This document shows, in pieces, positions 44,359 to 52,179 of a stretch of DNA of 64,000 nt (position 1 is its first letter; each line of letters starts with the position of its first letter). The position numbers and the translations under genes were made by a program. Origin of the DNA: Streptomyces sp. MJM8645. GTDB lineage: Bacteria > Actinomycetota > Actinomycetes > Streptomycetales > Streptomycetaceae. The notes under the pieces are model-generated. The model saw nothing but the letters and a program-made list of their open reading frames with translations, did not search any database and was not told the origin of the DNA. The stretch lies in contig NZ_LJJF01000001.1 of NCBI RefSeq assembly GCF_001625365.1, positions 3,418,501-3,482,500 on the forward strand, in the 5' to 3' direction.

Positions 44359-44586
44359 CTACCGCGCGGACCGCCGGGCCTCCCGGATCCGGCGCAGCCG
44401 GTTCACCAGCACCGGGGCGTGCGCCAGTGCCTCCGGCCGGTCCAGCAGCGCGTTCAGCAGCTGGTAGTACCGGGTGGAGGAGAGCCCCAGCTCCTCCCGG
44501 ATCGCCCGCTCCTTGGCCCCGGCCGTCCGCCACTGCCGCCCCTCCAGGGCCAGCACCGCCAGGTCCCGCTCACTCAGCTCACCCAC
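44359..44586 (-). CDS. DUF3263 protein
   Basis: A ~75-residue helical protein of the DUF3263 family, which resembles a sigma-like or helix-turn-helix fold. The conserved core is LSERDLAVLALEGRQW, then GAKERAIREELGLSSTRYYQ, a plausible DNA-recognition helix. I chose GTG at 44586 because GGAGGTG lies 6-7 nt upstream; an ATG at 44619 would add 11 residues with a poorly spaced site. It lies 30 bp upstream of otsB in the same direction and may be co-transcribed with it. Function unknown. Confidence 0.82.
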   Translation of the reverse strand: MGELSERDLAVLALEGRQWRTAGAKERAIREELGLSSTRYYQLLNALLDRPEALAHAPVLVNRLRRIREARRSAR

Positions 44587-44686
44587 CAGGACACCTCCGC
44601 CATCACTACGGAGTGTCATTCTCCCGCGTGAGCCGGACACACTGTGCGCCCTCCGGCGCCCGGCCGCCCCGGCTAGCGTCGGCGGT

Positions 44687-45037
44687 ATGACCACGCCCAG
44701 CTTCGCCGTGCACATCCCCACCGCCGACCTCGAACCCGACCCGCTCGACCCGGCCCAGATCGTCTCCGGCACCCCGGAGGTCTCCGGCCTGGTCCTCTCC
44801 GAGTCCCCCGACGGCCGCCAGCTGCGCGGCATCTGGCAGATCACCCCGGGCGTGGTCACCGACGTGGAGGCCGACGAGCTGTTCGTGGTGCTCAGCGGTC
44901 GGGCGACCATCGAGGTCGAGGGCGGCCCGACCCTGGAGGTCGGCCCGGGCGACTGCGCCGTGCTGCGCGAGGGCGACCGGACCACCTGGACGGTCCACGA
45001 GACGCTCCGCAAGGCCTACGCCATCACGCTCCCCTGA
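44687..45037 (+). CDS. Cupin-domain protein
   Basis: A 116-residue single-domain cupin. The motif 1-like stretch is GIWQITPGVVTDVEADELF and motif 2 is GPGDCAVLREGDRTTW. The metal-binding His residues of classical cupin motif 1 are replaced, so it may bind a small ligand rather than act as a dioxygenase. TAGCGT about 10 nt before the ATG suggests a leaderless message. Its stop TGA is repeated three times at 15-bp spacing. Confidence 0.75.
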   Translation: MTTPSFAVHIPTADLEPDPLDPAQIVSGTPEVSGLVLSESPDGRQLRGIWQITPGVVTDVEADELFVVLSGRATIEVEGGPTLEVGPGDCAVLREGDRTTWTVHETLRKAYAITLP

Positions 45038-45075
45038 CGAGCCCGCCCCTGACGCCCCCGCCCCTGAAGAGCGCC
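45031..45075. repeat. 15-bp tandem repeat at the cupin stop
   Basis: Three units of a CCCCTGACGAGCCCG-like 15-mer (45031, 45046, 45061) starting within the last codons of the cupin gene, each containing TGA. Confidence 0.85.
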
Positions 45076-45086
45076 CCGGCCCGGGT

Positions 45087-46367
45087 TCACCTGCGGACCC
45101 GGGCCGCCTCCTTGACCGCCGCGTCCTGCAGCCCGGCGAGCGCCTGCTTCGGGTCCCCGGTGACGGCCTGCCCGATCCCGGCCTTGATCCGGTTGCTGAC
45201 GTCGCCCCAGGCCGGGTCCCCGAACGGGTAGAAGCTGGCGTTGGTCAGCCCGACCGCGAACTGCTTGAGATCCTCGTGCTTCGGGTCGGACGTCATCTGG
45301 TTGAACGCGTCCTGGGTGACCGGCAGCAGGTTGTACTGCTCGTCGAACTTCAGCTGGAACTCGCGGGAGTAGGCGAAGGACAGGAACTTCTTGATCTCGT
45401 TCTTGTGCCCGTTGGCCTTGAACGCCATCATCCAGTCCGCGACGCCGAGGCTGCCGGTCTTGCCCACGCCGTCCTTCTTGGGGATCGGCGCCGTCCCGAA
45501 GTCGATCTTCCCGGCGGTGGCCATCCGCAGCAGCGTCGGGTGCCCGTTCAGCATCGCGACCTTCCCGGCCGCGAAGTCCTGGAAGACCGGGGTGCGGTTC
45601 ATCTTGCCCGGGTCCGGATAGGTCAGCCCGGTGGCCACCAGGTTGTTCTTCAGCCAGCTGAAGGTGGCCTGGTTCTGGGTGCTGTCGATGGTGTAGTTGC
45701 CGACGTCGTCGGAGAGGCTGCCGCCGCCGCTCAGCGTCCACAGCATGGACTCGGCCGGTGCCTCCTCCGGCCCGAGCGGCAGCCCGTACGGGGTCACGCC
45801 CGGCACCTTGGCCTTGATCTTCTCGGCGTCCTGGCGCAGTTCGTTCCAGGTGGCCGGCGGCTGGGTGATGCCGGCCTGGCGGAAGACGGCCTTGTTGTAG
45901 AAGAGCACCCGGGAGGAGGAGACGAACGGGATGCCGTACTGGGTGCCGAGCACCTGCCCGGCGTGCGCGAAGGTGTCCAGGAAGTTGGCCTGGGTGTCCA
46001 TCGAGAGCACGTCGGCGGCCGGGTACAGCCGGTCCGCCGCGACCTGGTCGGCGAAGCCGCCGGTCTGCAGCAGGTCGGGGGACTTGCCGGCCGCGATCAT
46101 GTCGTCGACCTTCTTGCCGATGTCGGTCCAGCTGTCCACCTCGACGTCGACCTTGATGCCGGGGTTGGCGGCTTCGAAGCCGTGCGCGATCTCGTCCCAG
46201 TAGAGCTTGGAGCTGGTGTCGGCGCTCTCCCCGTAGTCGGCGGCGACCAGCTTGAGGGTGACCGGCCCGTCGTTCTGCCCGCCGCAGGCGCTGACGGCGG
46301 TGAGTACCAGTGCTCCGGCCAGCGCGGTGCCGAGGACGCGGGTGGGAACGTGGGCGCGCCTGTTCAA
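45087..46367 (-). CDS. Sugar-binding lipoprotein of an ABC importer
   Basis: A 426-residue class I (MalE-like) solute-binding protein. Signal peptide with lipobox VSAC (Cys28), then the typical GFEAANPGIKVDVE and SPDLLQTGG segments; SREFQLKFDEQYNLLPV is the conserved hinge region. No permease or ATPase gene adjoins it, so it must work with proteins encoded elsewhere (MsiK-type ATPases serve many such systems). It lies divergent from nagK-nagA and has a DasR-box-like sequence 86-101 bp upstream, pointing to an aminosugar or chitin-derived ligand. The ligand is inferred, not shown. Confidence 0.9.
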   Translation of the reverse strand: MNRRAHVPTRVLGTALAGALVLTAVSACGGQNDGPVTLKLVAADYGESADTSSKLYWDEIAHGFEAANPGIKVDVEVDSWTDIGKKVDDMIAAGKSPDLLQTGGFADQVAADRLYPAADVLSMDTQANFLDTFAHAGQVLGTQYGIPFVSSSRVLFYNKAVFRQAGITQPPATWNELRQDAEKIKAKVPGVTPYGLPLGPEEAPAESMLWTLSGGGSLSDDVGNYTIDSTQNQATFSWLKNNLVATGLTYPDPGKMNRTPVFQDFAAGKVAMLNGHPTLLRMATAGKIDFGTAPIPKKDGVGKTGSLGVADWMMAFKANGHKNEIKKFLSFAYSREFQLKFDEQYNLLPVTQDAFNQMTSDPKHEDLKQFAVGLTNASFYPFGDPAWGDVSNRIKAGIGQAVTGDPKQALAGLQDAAVKEAARVRR

Positions 46368-46452
46368 CGCGGGTACCGCCTTCAGGGGAGAACTGCGACC
46401 GGACGGGGGAATCCGGGAGGGGGGAGGCGCAACACTGCCAAACCCACCGGGC

Positions 46453-46468
46453 GGTGGTCCACACCACT
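46453..46468. promoter_or_regulatory. Candidate DasR box upstream of the sugar-binding protein
   Basis: GGTGGTCCACACCACT matches the dre consensus ACTGGTCTAGACCACT at 12 of 16 positions, 86-101 bp before the lipoprotein start, on the side facing that gene. Confidence 0.5.
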
Positions 46469-46594
46469 GTGCCGAGCCCGCTGAGTAGTTATCGAAGTGC
46501 GGACGTCATTGCACGATGCGCAACAGAAGGTGAACGGAAGGCGCCCGACGCAAAGCCGCTCACACCGACCCCATCTGCGACAAAGCTCACCTAC

Positions 46595-46610
46595 TTTGGA
46601 CCAGACCAAT
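46595..46610. promoter_or_regulatory. Candidate DasR box 1 of nagK-nagA
   Basis: TTTGGACCAGACCAAT matches the dre consensus at 11 of 16 positions and lies 22 bp (two helical turns) upstream of the stronger site. Confidence 0.45.
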
Positions 46611-46616
46611 CCGACA

Positions 46617-46632
46617 ACTGGACTAGACCTCT
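46617..46632. promoter_or_regulatory. DasR box 2 of nagK-nagA
   Basis: ACTGGACTAGACCTCT matches the dre consensus at 14 of 16 positions, 29-44 bp before the nagK GTG. DasR represses nagKA in Streptomyces and is released by glucosamine 6-phosphate. Confidence 0.7.
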
Positions 46633-46660
46633 TCTACCCGACCAAGGGAAACTGTCCTCC

Positions 46661-47608
46661 GTGAAGCACGTCATCGCACTCGATGTAGGCGGCACCGGCA
46701 TGAAGGCCGCGCTGCTCGCCCAGGACGGCTCCGTGCTGTTCGAAGCACGCCGACCGACCGGGCGGGAGCACGGCACGGACGCCGTGGTCGCCGCCATCCT
46801 CGACTTCGCCGCCGACCTGGCGGACGAGGGCCGGGGCCGCTTCGGCGTCGCCCCGCTCGCGGCCGGCGTCGCCGTCCCGGGCACGATCGACGAGAGGAAC
46901 GGCATCGCGGTCTACTCGGCCAACCTCGGCTGGCGGGACCTCCCGCTGCGCAAGCTGCTGGGCGAGCGCCTGGCCGGGCCCGACGGAGCCGCCATCCCCG
47001 TCGCACTCGGCCACGACGTGCGCTCGGGCGGCCTGGCCGAGGGCCGACTCGGCGCCGGCCGGGGCGTCGACCGCTTCCTGTTCATCGCGCTGGGCACCGG
47101 CATCGCCGGTGCCATCGGCATCGGCGGCCGGATCGAGGCCGGCGCGCACGGCTACGGCGGCGAGATCGGCCACGTCGTGGTCCGCCCGGGCGGACCGCAG
47201 TGCGGCTGCGGCGCCCGCGGCTGTCTGGAGACGCTCGCCTCCGCCTCCGCCGTGTCCCGCGCCTGGGCCGCGGCCAGCGGCGACCCCGACGCCGACGCGG
47301 CATCCTGCGCCGCCGCGGTGGACGCCGGGGACGACCGCGCGCTCGCGGTCTGGCAGGGCGCCGTCGACGCCCTCGCCGACGGGATCGTGCTCGCCCAGAG
47401 CCTGCTCGACCCGTCCACGGTGATCGTCGGCGGCGGGCTGGCCGAGGCCGGTGACACGCTCTTCGGCCCGCTGCGCACGGCGGTCACCGAGCGCCTGACC
47501 TTCCAGATGCCCCCGAAGGTCGTACCCGCCATGCTCAAAGACACCGCCGCGTCCCTGGGCGCGGGCCTGCTCGCCTGGGATCTGCTCTCCATGGAGGTGA
47601 CCGCGTGA
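46661..47608 (+). CDS. nagK: N-acetylglucosamine kinase (ROK)
   Basis: A 315-residue ROK-family sugar kinase. The phosphate loop is ALDVGGTGMK, the sugar/zinc site has GHVVVRPGGPQCGCGARGC with the CxCGxxGC pattern, and ALGTGIAGAIG is the second phosphate motif. Translational coupling to nagA (GTGA, 4-bp overlap) fixes the function as phosphorylation of N-acetylglucosamine. GTG at 46661 is the only start that gives a normal ROK N-terminus. DasR boxes lie upstream. Confidence 0.92.
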   Translation: MKHVIALDVGGTGMKAALLAQDGSVLFEARRPTGREHGTDAVVAAILDFAADLADEGRGRFGVAPLAAGVAVPGTIDERNGIAVYSANLGWRDLPLRKLLGERLAGPDGAAIPVALGHDVRSGGLAEGRLGAGRGVDRFLFIALGTGIAGAIGIGGRIEAGAHGYGGEIGHVVVRPGGPQCGCGARGCLETLASASAVSRAWAAASGDPDADAASCAAAVDAGDDRALAVWQGAVDALADGIVLAQSLLDPSTVIVGGGLAEAGDTLFGPLRTAVTERLTFQMPPKVVPAMLKDTAASLGAGLLAWDLLSMEVTA

Positions 47609-48786
47609 CCACCGCGGACCGTGACCGTACCGCACTGGCCGGCGCCCGGCTGGTCCTGCCCGGCGGCGTCGTCGAGGGCGGCCGCCTGGCCGTCGAGGGC
47701 GACCGGATCGCCGGCCTCGGAGGCGAGAGCGGGCCCGGCGACCTCGACCTGACCGGGTACACCGTCGTGCCCGGCTTCGTCGACCTGCACGTGCACGGCG
47801 GCGGCGGCGCCTCCTACGCCTCCGGCATCGCCGAGGAGGCCCTGCTCGCCGCCCGTACGCACCTGGAGCACGGCACCACCACCACGGTCGCGTCCACCGT
47901 CACCGGGGAGATCGACGAGGTCGCCCGCCAGGCGTCCGTGCTGTCCGAGCTGGTCGAGGACGGCGTGCTGGCCGGCATCCACTTCGAGGGCCCGTTCATC
48001 TCCCACAACCGCTGCGGCGCCCACCGGCCCGACCTGCTGCGTGACCCGGACCCGGCGCTGGTGCGCAAGCTGGTCGACGCGGCCCGCGGCCACGCGAAGA
48101 TGGTCACCCTGGCCCCCGAACTGCCCGGCGGCCTGGACTCGGTGCGGATGCTCGCCGACCTCGGCGTGATCGCCGCCGTCGGCCACACCGACTCCGACTA
48201 CGCCACCACGCTGGAGGCGATCGACGCCGGCGCGAGCGTCGCCACCCATCTCTTCAACGCCATGCCGGGCATCGCCCACCGCGCCCCGGGCCCGATCGTG
48301 GCGCTGCTGGAGGACGAGCGGGTCACCGTCGAGCTGATCAACGACGGCGTGCACCTGCACCCGTCCGTGCTCGACCTCGCCTACGGCACCGCCGGGGCGT
48401 CCCGGGTCGCCCTGATCACCGACGCGATGGGCGCGGCCGGCATGGGCGACGGCCTCTACCCGCTCGGCCCGCTCCAGGTCGAGGTCAAGGACGGCGTCGC
48501 CCGGCTGGTCGAGGGCGGCGCCATCGCCGGCTCCACGCTCACCCTGGACGTCGCCTTCAAGCGCTCGCTCACCGTCAACGGCCTGACGCTGAACCAGACC
48601 GTCGAGTCGCTGTCCGCCACCCCGGCCCGCCTGCTGGGCCTCGCCGACTCGATCGGCTCGCTGGAGACGGGCAAGCTGGCCGACCTGGTCGTGCTCGACT
48701 CCGAGGGCTACGACCTGGTCGCCGTCATGCGCCGCGGCCGCTGGGTCCTCGGCGGCGAGCGCTTCGACGTGGTCAAGCCCGCCTGA
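47605..48786 (+). CDS. nagA: N-acetylglucosamine-6-phosphate deacetylase
   Basis: A 393-residue amidohydrolase (TIM barrel) that removes acetate from N-acetylglucosamine 6-phosphate. Metal and catalytic residues are visible in DLHVHGGGG, HFEGPF (Glu), AAVGHTDSDY, THLFNAM and LITDAMGAAG (the catalytic Asp). The product, glucosamine 6-phosphate, is the DasR inducer. The start overlaps the nagK stop by 4 bp. A two-tier terminator follows. Confidence 0.96.
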   Translation: MTTADRDRTALAGARLVLPGGVVEGGRLAVEGDRIAGLGGESGPGDLDLTGYTVVPGFVDLHVHGGGGASYASGIAEEALLAARTHLEHGTTTTVASTVTGEIDEVARQASVLSELVEDGVLAGIHFEGPFISHNRCGAHRPDLLRDPDPALVRKLVDAARGHAKMVTLAPELPGGLDSVRMLADLGVIAAVGHTDSDYATTLEAIDAGASVATHLFNAMPGIAHRAPGPIVALLEDERVTVELINDGVHLHPSVLDLAYGTAGASRVALITDAMGAAGMGDGLYPLGPLQVEVKDGVARLVEGGAIAGSTLTLDVAFKRSLTVNGLTLNQTVESLSATPARLLGLADSIGSLETGKLADLVVLDSEGYDLVAVMRRGRWVLGGERFDVVKPA

Positions 48787-48793
48787 CGGAGCG

Positions 48794-48851
48794 CCGGAAC
48801 GCCGACGGCCGCCCTTCCCCCACGGGGACGGGCGGCCGTCTCGCGTTCCGG
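48794..48851 (+). terminator. nagA terminator
   Basis: Outer arms CCGGAACGC and GCGTTCCGG enclose an inner ACGGCCGCCC/GGGCGGCCGT stem, starting 8 bp past the nagA stop. Confidence 0.75.
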
Positions 48852-48858
48852 CTCAGCC

Positions 48859-48890
48859 GCTCAACCGGTCAGCTGCTCAACCGGTCAGCC
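48859..48890. repeat. 16-bp direct repeat at the stop of the CBM35-like gene
   Basis: Two units of GCTCAACCGGTCAGC(T/C) with the leftward gene's TGA inside the second and a repeated TGA in the first. Confidence 0.85.
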
Positions 48891-49883
48891 GGTCGCATTC
48901 GGTTCGAGGGTGATCTGGTCGATCAGGATCGACCCGGAGGGCACGGTGAAGGTGATGCTGTTCGTCCCGGCCTGGAGCTGCGGGAGTATCCAGGTGTTGA
49001 ACCAGGAGGACGCCGGGTCCTTGCCGGGCACGTAGTTCTTGAAGAGCAGCCCGCTCGGCCAGTCCTTGCCGTTCACCGAGGCGGCGCCCTTCAGGTCCCC
49101 GCCGGTGTTGTTGTAGTGCACGTTCAGCTTGTAGGTGCCGGCCGCGGCGACCTCGCCGTTCCAGGTCACCGAGCCGCCCGGCTGGAGCGTCAGGTAGCTG
49201 CCGTCGGCGGACTTGGTGCCCTTGACGCCGTTGCCGGACGGCGCGTTCTGGGCCTGGAGCTGGCCCGAGTCCACGGTCAACGGGCCGGCCGGGGCGGTGG
49301 TGCTCGCCGAGGCCGAGGCGGTCGGGGACGAACTGCCGGTCGCCGGGGTGCTGGGGGGAGCCGCGGCGGTGGTCTGGGCGCCGCCCTTGGCGGTCTTGTC
49401 GCCCTCCGGGTCGCCCTTGGAGAGCGCGATCCCGGCGCCGATCGCTATGGCCGCGACCACCGCGACCGCGCCGATCACCGCGCCCTTGCTCCGGCCGCTG
49501 CTCGACCGGTCCTCCCCCGGCTGCGGCCGGGAGTGCTCGGCGTAACGGGTCTGCTGGGTGGGCGCGGTGCCGTGCTCGGGCTGCTGTTGCTGCGGCGGGT
49601 ACGGCTGCTGGCCGCCGGGGTAGCCCTGCTGCGGCCCCGCCTGCTGGCCGTACTGGGGCTGCTGCGGCCGCGGCTGGTAGGGCTGCTGCCCGTACTGGGC
49701 CCGGCCGACCTCCATCGGACGGCTGTACGACGTCCGGGGCACGCCCTGCTGTGGCTCGGCCGGCTGCCCGGAGGCACCCTCCGCCGGGCGGTAGAGGTAG
49801 CCGAACGGGTCGTCGTCCTGCGGGGCACCGCCCTCGGGCGCTCCGTTGTTGCCGGCGGTCGTCACGGTGGTCAACTCCCCCAT
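48885..49883 (-). CDS. Membrane-anchored CBM35-like carbohydrate-binding protein
   Basis: A 332-residue surface protein. Residues ~1-140 are cytoplasmic-looking and Gln/Pro/Tyr-rich (QYGQQPYQPRPQQPQYGQQ), residues ~150-170 form a single membrane helix (GAVIGAVAVVAAIAIGAGIAL), a Thr/Ser/Pro linker follows, and residues ~210-332 form a beta-sandwich resembling CBM35 (GSVTWNGEVAAAGTYKLNVHY, then WILPQLQAGTNSITF). It may tether the cell to glycans or sense wall carbohydrate. The start MGELTTVTT at 49883 was chosen over an upstream ATG without a ribosome-binding site. It lies between nagKA and cdgB. Confidence 0.75.
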   Translation of the reverse strand: MGELTTVTTAGNNGAPEGGAPQDDDPFGYLYRPAEGASGQPAEPQQGVPRTSYSRPMEVGRAQYGQQPYQPRPQQPQYGQQAGPQQGYPGGQQPYPPQQQQPEHGTAPTQQTRYAEHSRPQPGEDRSSSGRSKGAVIGAVAVVAAIAIGAGIALSKGDPEGDKTAKGGAQTTAAAPPSTPATGSSSPTASASASTTAPAGPLTVDSGQLQAQNAPSGNGVKGTKSADGSYLTLQPGGSVTWNGEVAAAGTYKLNVHYNNTGGDLKGAASVNGKDWPSGLLFKNYVPGKDPASSWFNTWILPQLQAGTNSITFTVPSGSILIDQITLEPNATG

Positions 49884-50015
49884 CCGGTTCGCGCCGCCGG
49901 GATGCGGGCCGCCGGCGCAGATCATGGACGCTGTCGTACCCGGGAACCCTACCTGTCCTTTGTGACAGCCGGAAAAGAGCCCTTGACAACCCGTGGGTAA
50001 CCAGGACCGGCGGGC

Positions 50016-51806
50016 TCAGCCCGCCCGTCGGTGCGAGCGCTCGCCCCGCGCGCCGCGCACCGCGCCGCCCCGGGCCCGCTTCTCGTCGTACATCCGCTCG
50101 TCCGCGGTGTGCAGCACCTCCTCGATGCTCATCCCGCAGCCCGCCCAGCCGACGCCGAGGCTCACCCCCACCCGCATCGCCCGGCCGTCGATCCGCATCG
50201 GCGGGATGATGGCGCCCCGCAGCCGGTGGGCCAGGTCCTTGGCCTCCTCGCGGCCGATCCCGTCGGCCAGCACGACGAACTCGTCGCCGCCGAGCCGGGC
50301 CACCGTGTCGCCGTCCCGGACGGCCTGGCTCAGCCGCCGGGCGACCTCGACCAGCACCGCGTCGCCCGCGTTGTGGCCGAACCGGTCGTTGATCGACTTG
50401 AAGCCGTCCAGGTCGCAGAAGAGCACCGCGAGCCCCTTGTCCAGCGACGCCGCGACGCCGGAGCGGAACGGTGCGGACCACGCCTCGCCGCCCGGGCCCT
50501 GGTCGGCCGGGACCACCGCGTGCACGTGCTCCCCGTAGCCCGGGGCGAGGCCGTACGGCGGGCCGCCCTCGGGCGTCCCGTAGCCGTGCACCGGCCCGCC
50601 GTACGGGTCCGCGCCCTCCAGCCGGTCGTACGCGGCGTGCGCGCTGTAGGAGTCGGCCGGGTAGCCGTACGGCGCCGGGTAGGCCGGCTCGCCCGGCCCG
50701 GCGGGGGCCCCGACGGTCTGCGGCTCGGCGCAGAGCCGGCGACCCAGCCGGGCCTTCAGTTCGGCGCCGTTCGGCAGGCCGGTGAGCGCGTCGTGGCTGG
50801 CCCGGTGGGCGAGCTGGAACTCGTGCCGCTTGCGGTCCTCGATGTCCTCGACGTGGGTGAGCAGGAAGCTCGGGCCCTCGGCCGCGTCCGCCACGATCGA
50901 GTTGCGCAGGCACACCCACTGGTAGCCGCCGTCCCGCCGGGACAGCCGCAGTTCCGCCCGGCCGCTCTCGGCGCTGGTGCGCTCCAGCAGCGCCCGGTCC
51001 TCCGGGTGCACGAGGTCGGCGAAGCTCTGCTGGCGCAGCACCGCGCGAGGGCGGCCGAGCAGGCGACAGAGCGCGTCGTTGACCCTGGTCAACTGGCCGC
51101 GCCCGGCGCCGTGCAGTTCGGTGATGGCCATCCCGCTGGGCGCGTACTCGAAGGCCTGACGGAAGCTCTCCTCGCTGGCCCGCAGGGCCTGCTGCTCCTT
51201 CTCCAGGCGGGCCAGCGCGCGCTGCATCTCGGCCCGCAGCCGGGCGTTGCCGATCGCGATGGAGGCCTGCAGCGAGAACATCTCCAGCGCCTCGCGGGTC
51301 CACGCCCCGGGCCGCTTGCCGCTGCGCGGGCGGTCCACCGAGAGGACGCCGAGCAGGTCGCCGCCGGCGCTGTACATCGGGGCGAGCAGCCCGTCGGCGG
51401 GGTGCCAGTCGTTGGCGTAGACGGGCAGCGGGCCGTCCCCGATCCAGCGCGGGATGTCGCTGGCGACGGCCCAGCCGCGGTCGTACGGCAGGAAGCGCAG
51501 GGTGCCCCAGTGGTCGCTGACGCCGAGCAGCCGGTCCCAGGACTCCCGGGAGCCGACCTGGCCGAGCAGGACGGAGGGGCCGCCCATGGTGCTCTCCTCC
51601 AGCTCCCAGACGGCCGCGACCACGAGGTCCCCGTCCGGGCGGACCAGGCTGACCGCGGCGGCGTCGAAGCCGAGCCCGTGCACCGCACCCTCGACGACGG
51701 CCTGCAGCGTGCCCGCCAGGCTGCGGGCAGCGTTGAGGTCCGCCACGACCCGGTGCAAGGTGCGGAGGGTCGCGAGACGGACGTACGGCTCCGACTCGGC
51801 TTCCAT
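50016..51806 (-). CDS. cdgB: Diguanylate cyclase, GAF-PAS-GGDEF
   Basis: A 596-residue enzyme that makes cyclic di-GMP, the signal that controls Streptomyces sporulation through BldD. Domains: GAF (~20-190), a coiled-coil linker, PAS/PAC (~210-330) and GGDEF (~335-575). The catalytic LGGDEF is at residues 505-510; RDGD at 497-500 gives an RxxD inhibitory site at the canonical spacing of five residues. The GGDEF domain is split by a ~90-residue Tyr/Pro/Gly-rich insertion (~360-452). Architecture and neighbourhood (nagKA, groEL) match S. coelicolor cdgB. A Crp/Rex-like palindrome lies upstream. Confidence 0.88.
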   Translation of the reverse strand: MEAESEPYVRLATLRTLHRVVADLNAARSLAGTLQAVVEGAVHGLGFDAAAVSLVRPDGDLVVAAVWELEESTMGGPSVLLGQVGSRESWDRLLGVSDHWGTLRFLPYDRGWAVASDIPRWIGDGPLPVYANDWHPADGLLAPMYSAGGDLLGVLSVDRPRSGKRPGAWTREALEMFSLQASIAIGNARLRAEMQRALARLEKEQQALRASEESFRQAFEYAPSGMAITELHGAGRGQLTRVNDALCRLLGRPRAVLRQQSFADLVHPEDRALLERTSAESGRAELRLSRRDGGYQWVCLRNSIVADAAEGPSFLLTHVEDIEDRKRHEFQLAHRASHDALTGLPNGAELKARLGRRLCAEPQTVGAPAGPGEPAYPAPYGYPADSYSAHAAYDRLEGADPYGGPVHGYGTPEGGPPYGLAPGYGEHVHAVVPADQGPGGEAWSAPFRSGVAASLDKGLAVLFCDLDGFKSINDRFGHNAGDAVLVEVARRLSQAVRDGDTVARLGGDEFVVLADGIGREEAKDLAHRLRGAIIPPMRIDGRAMRVGVSLGVGWAGCGMSIEEVLHTADERMYDEKRARGGAVRGARGERSHRRAG

Positions 51807-52179
51807 GCGGGGGCTCCCCGGCTGCTTCGGATAGTTCTTGATTGGTTATCGTCCGATTGCCAGAAGAACTGAATCACAGGGAGCACAGCGTTCGGCACGC
51901 TCGGTCAGCAATAGGCCATCACTTGTGACTTAAATCACACGACACTAATGCACCCTTAATCAGCTCATCCGCCCCATAGCGGGACATAGAGCGCTATCGG
52001 AATATTTCCTTTGGTCGACCGCATTGGCCTCACGCTGAAGCCCGCTGCCGCCTGGCAGGCCCCTTGCTTCACTCCTGAGGGTGAGTCCCGAACCCGGCCG
52101 CAACCCCGCCCCGTGCGCCGCTGGTCCTACGACCTCGGCCCGATGCCGATTCCGGCGGCCGCCGACTACCGTGCGGTAC
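51807..52179. other. Divergent intergenic region cdgB/flavin reductase
   Basis: No gene is supported. It contains an unusually AT-rich block (51830-51970) and the Crp/Rex-like palindrome. I looked for a BldD box and saw no convincing match. Confidence 0.45.
51924..51939. promoter_or_regulatory. Crp/Rex-type palindrome upstream of cdgB
   Basis: TGTGA-CTTAAA-TCACA has two perfect arms with the 6-bp spacing of Crp sites (GTG-N6-CAC in Streptomyces). Rex sites use the same outer arms. It lies about 120 bp upstream of cdgB and about 240 bp before the flavin reductase, in the AT-richest part of the region. Confidence 0.6.

Noticed and set aside
51807..52179. BldD box upstream of cdgB
   Set aside because: BldD control of cdgB is known in S. 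coelicolor, but no convincing 15-bp pseudo-palindrome was seen; the TCACTTGTGA motif has the wrong spacing.
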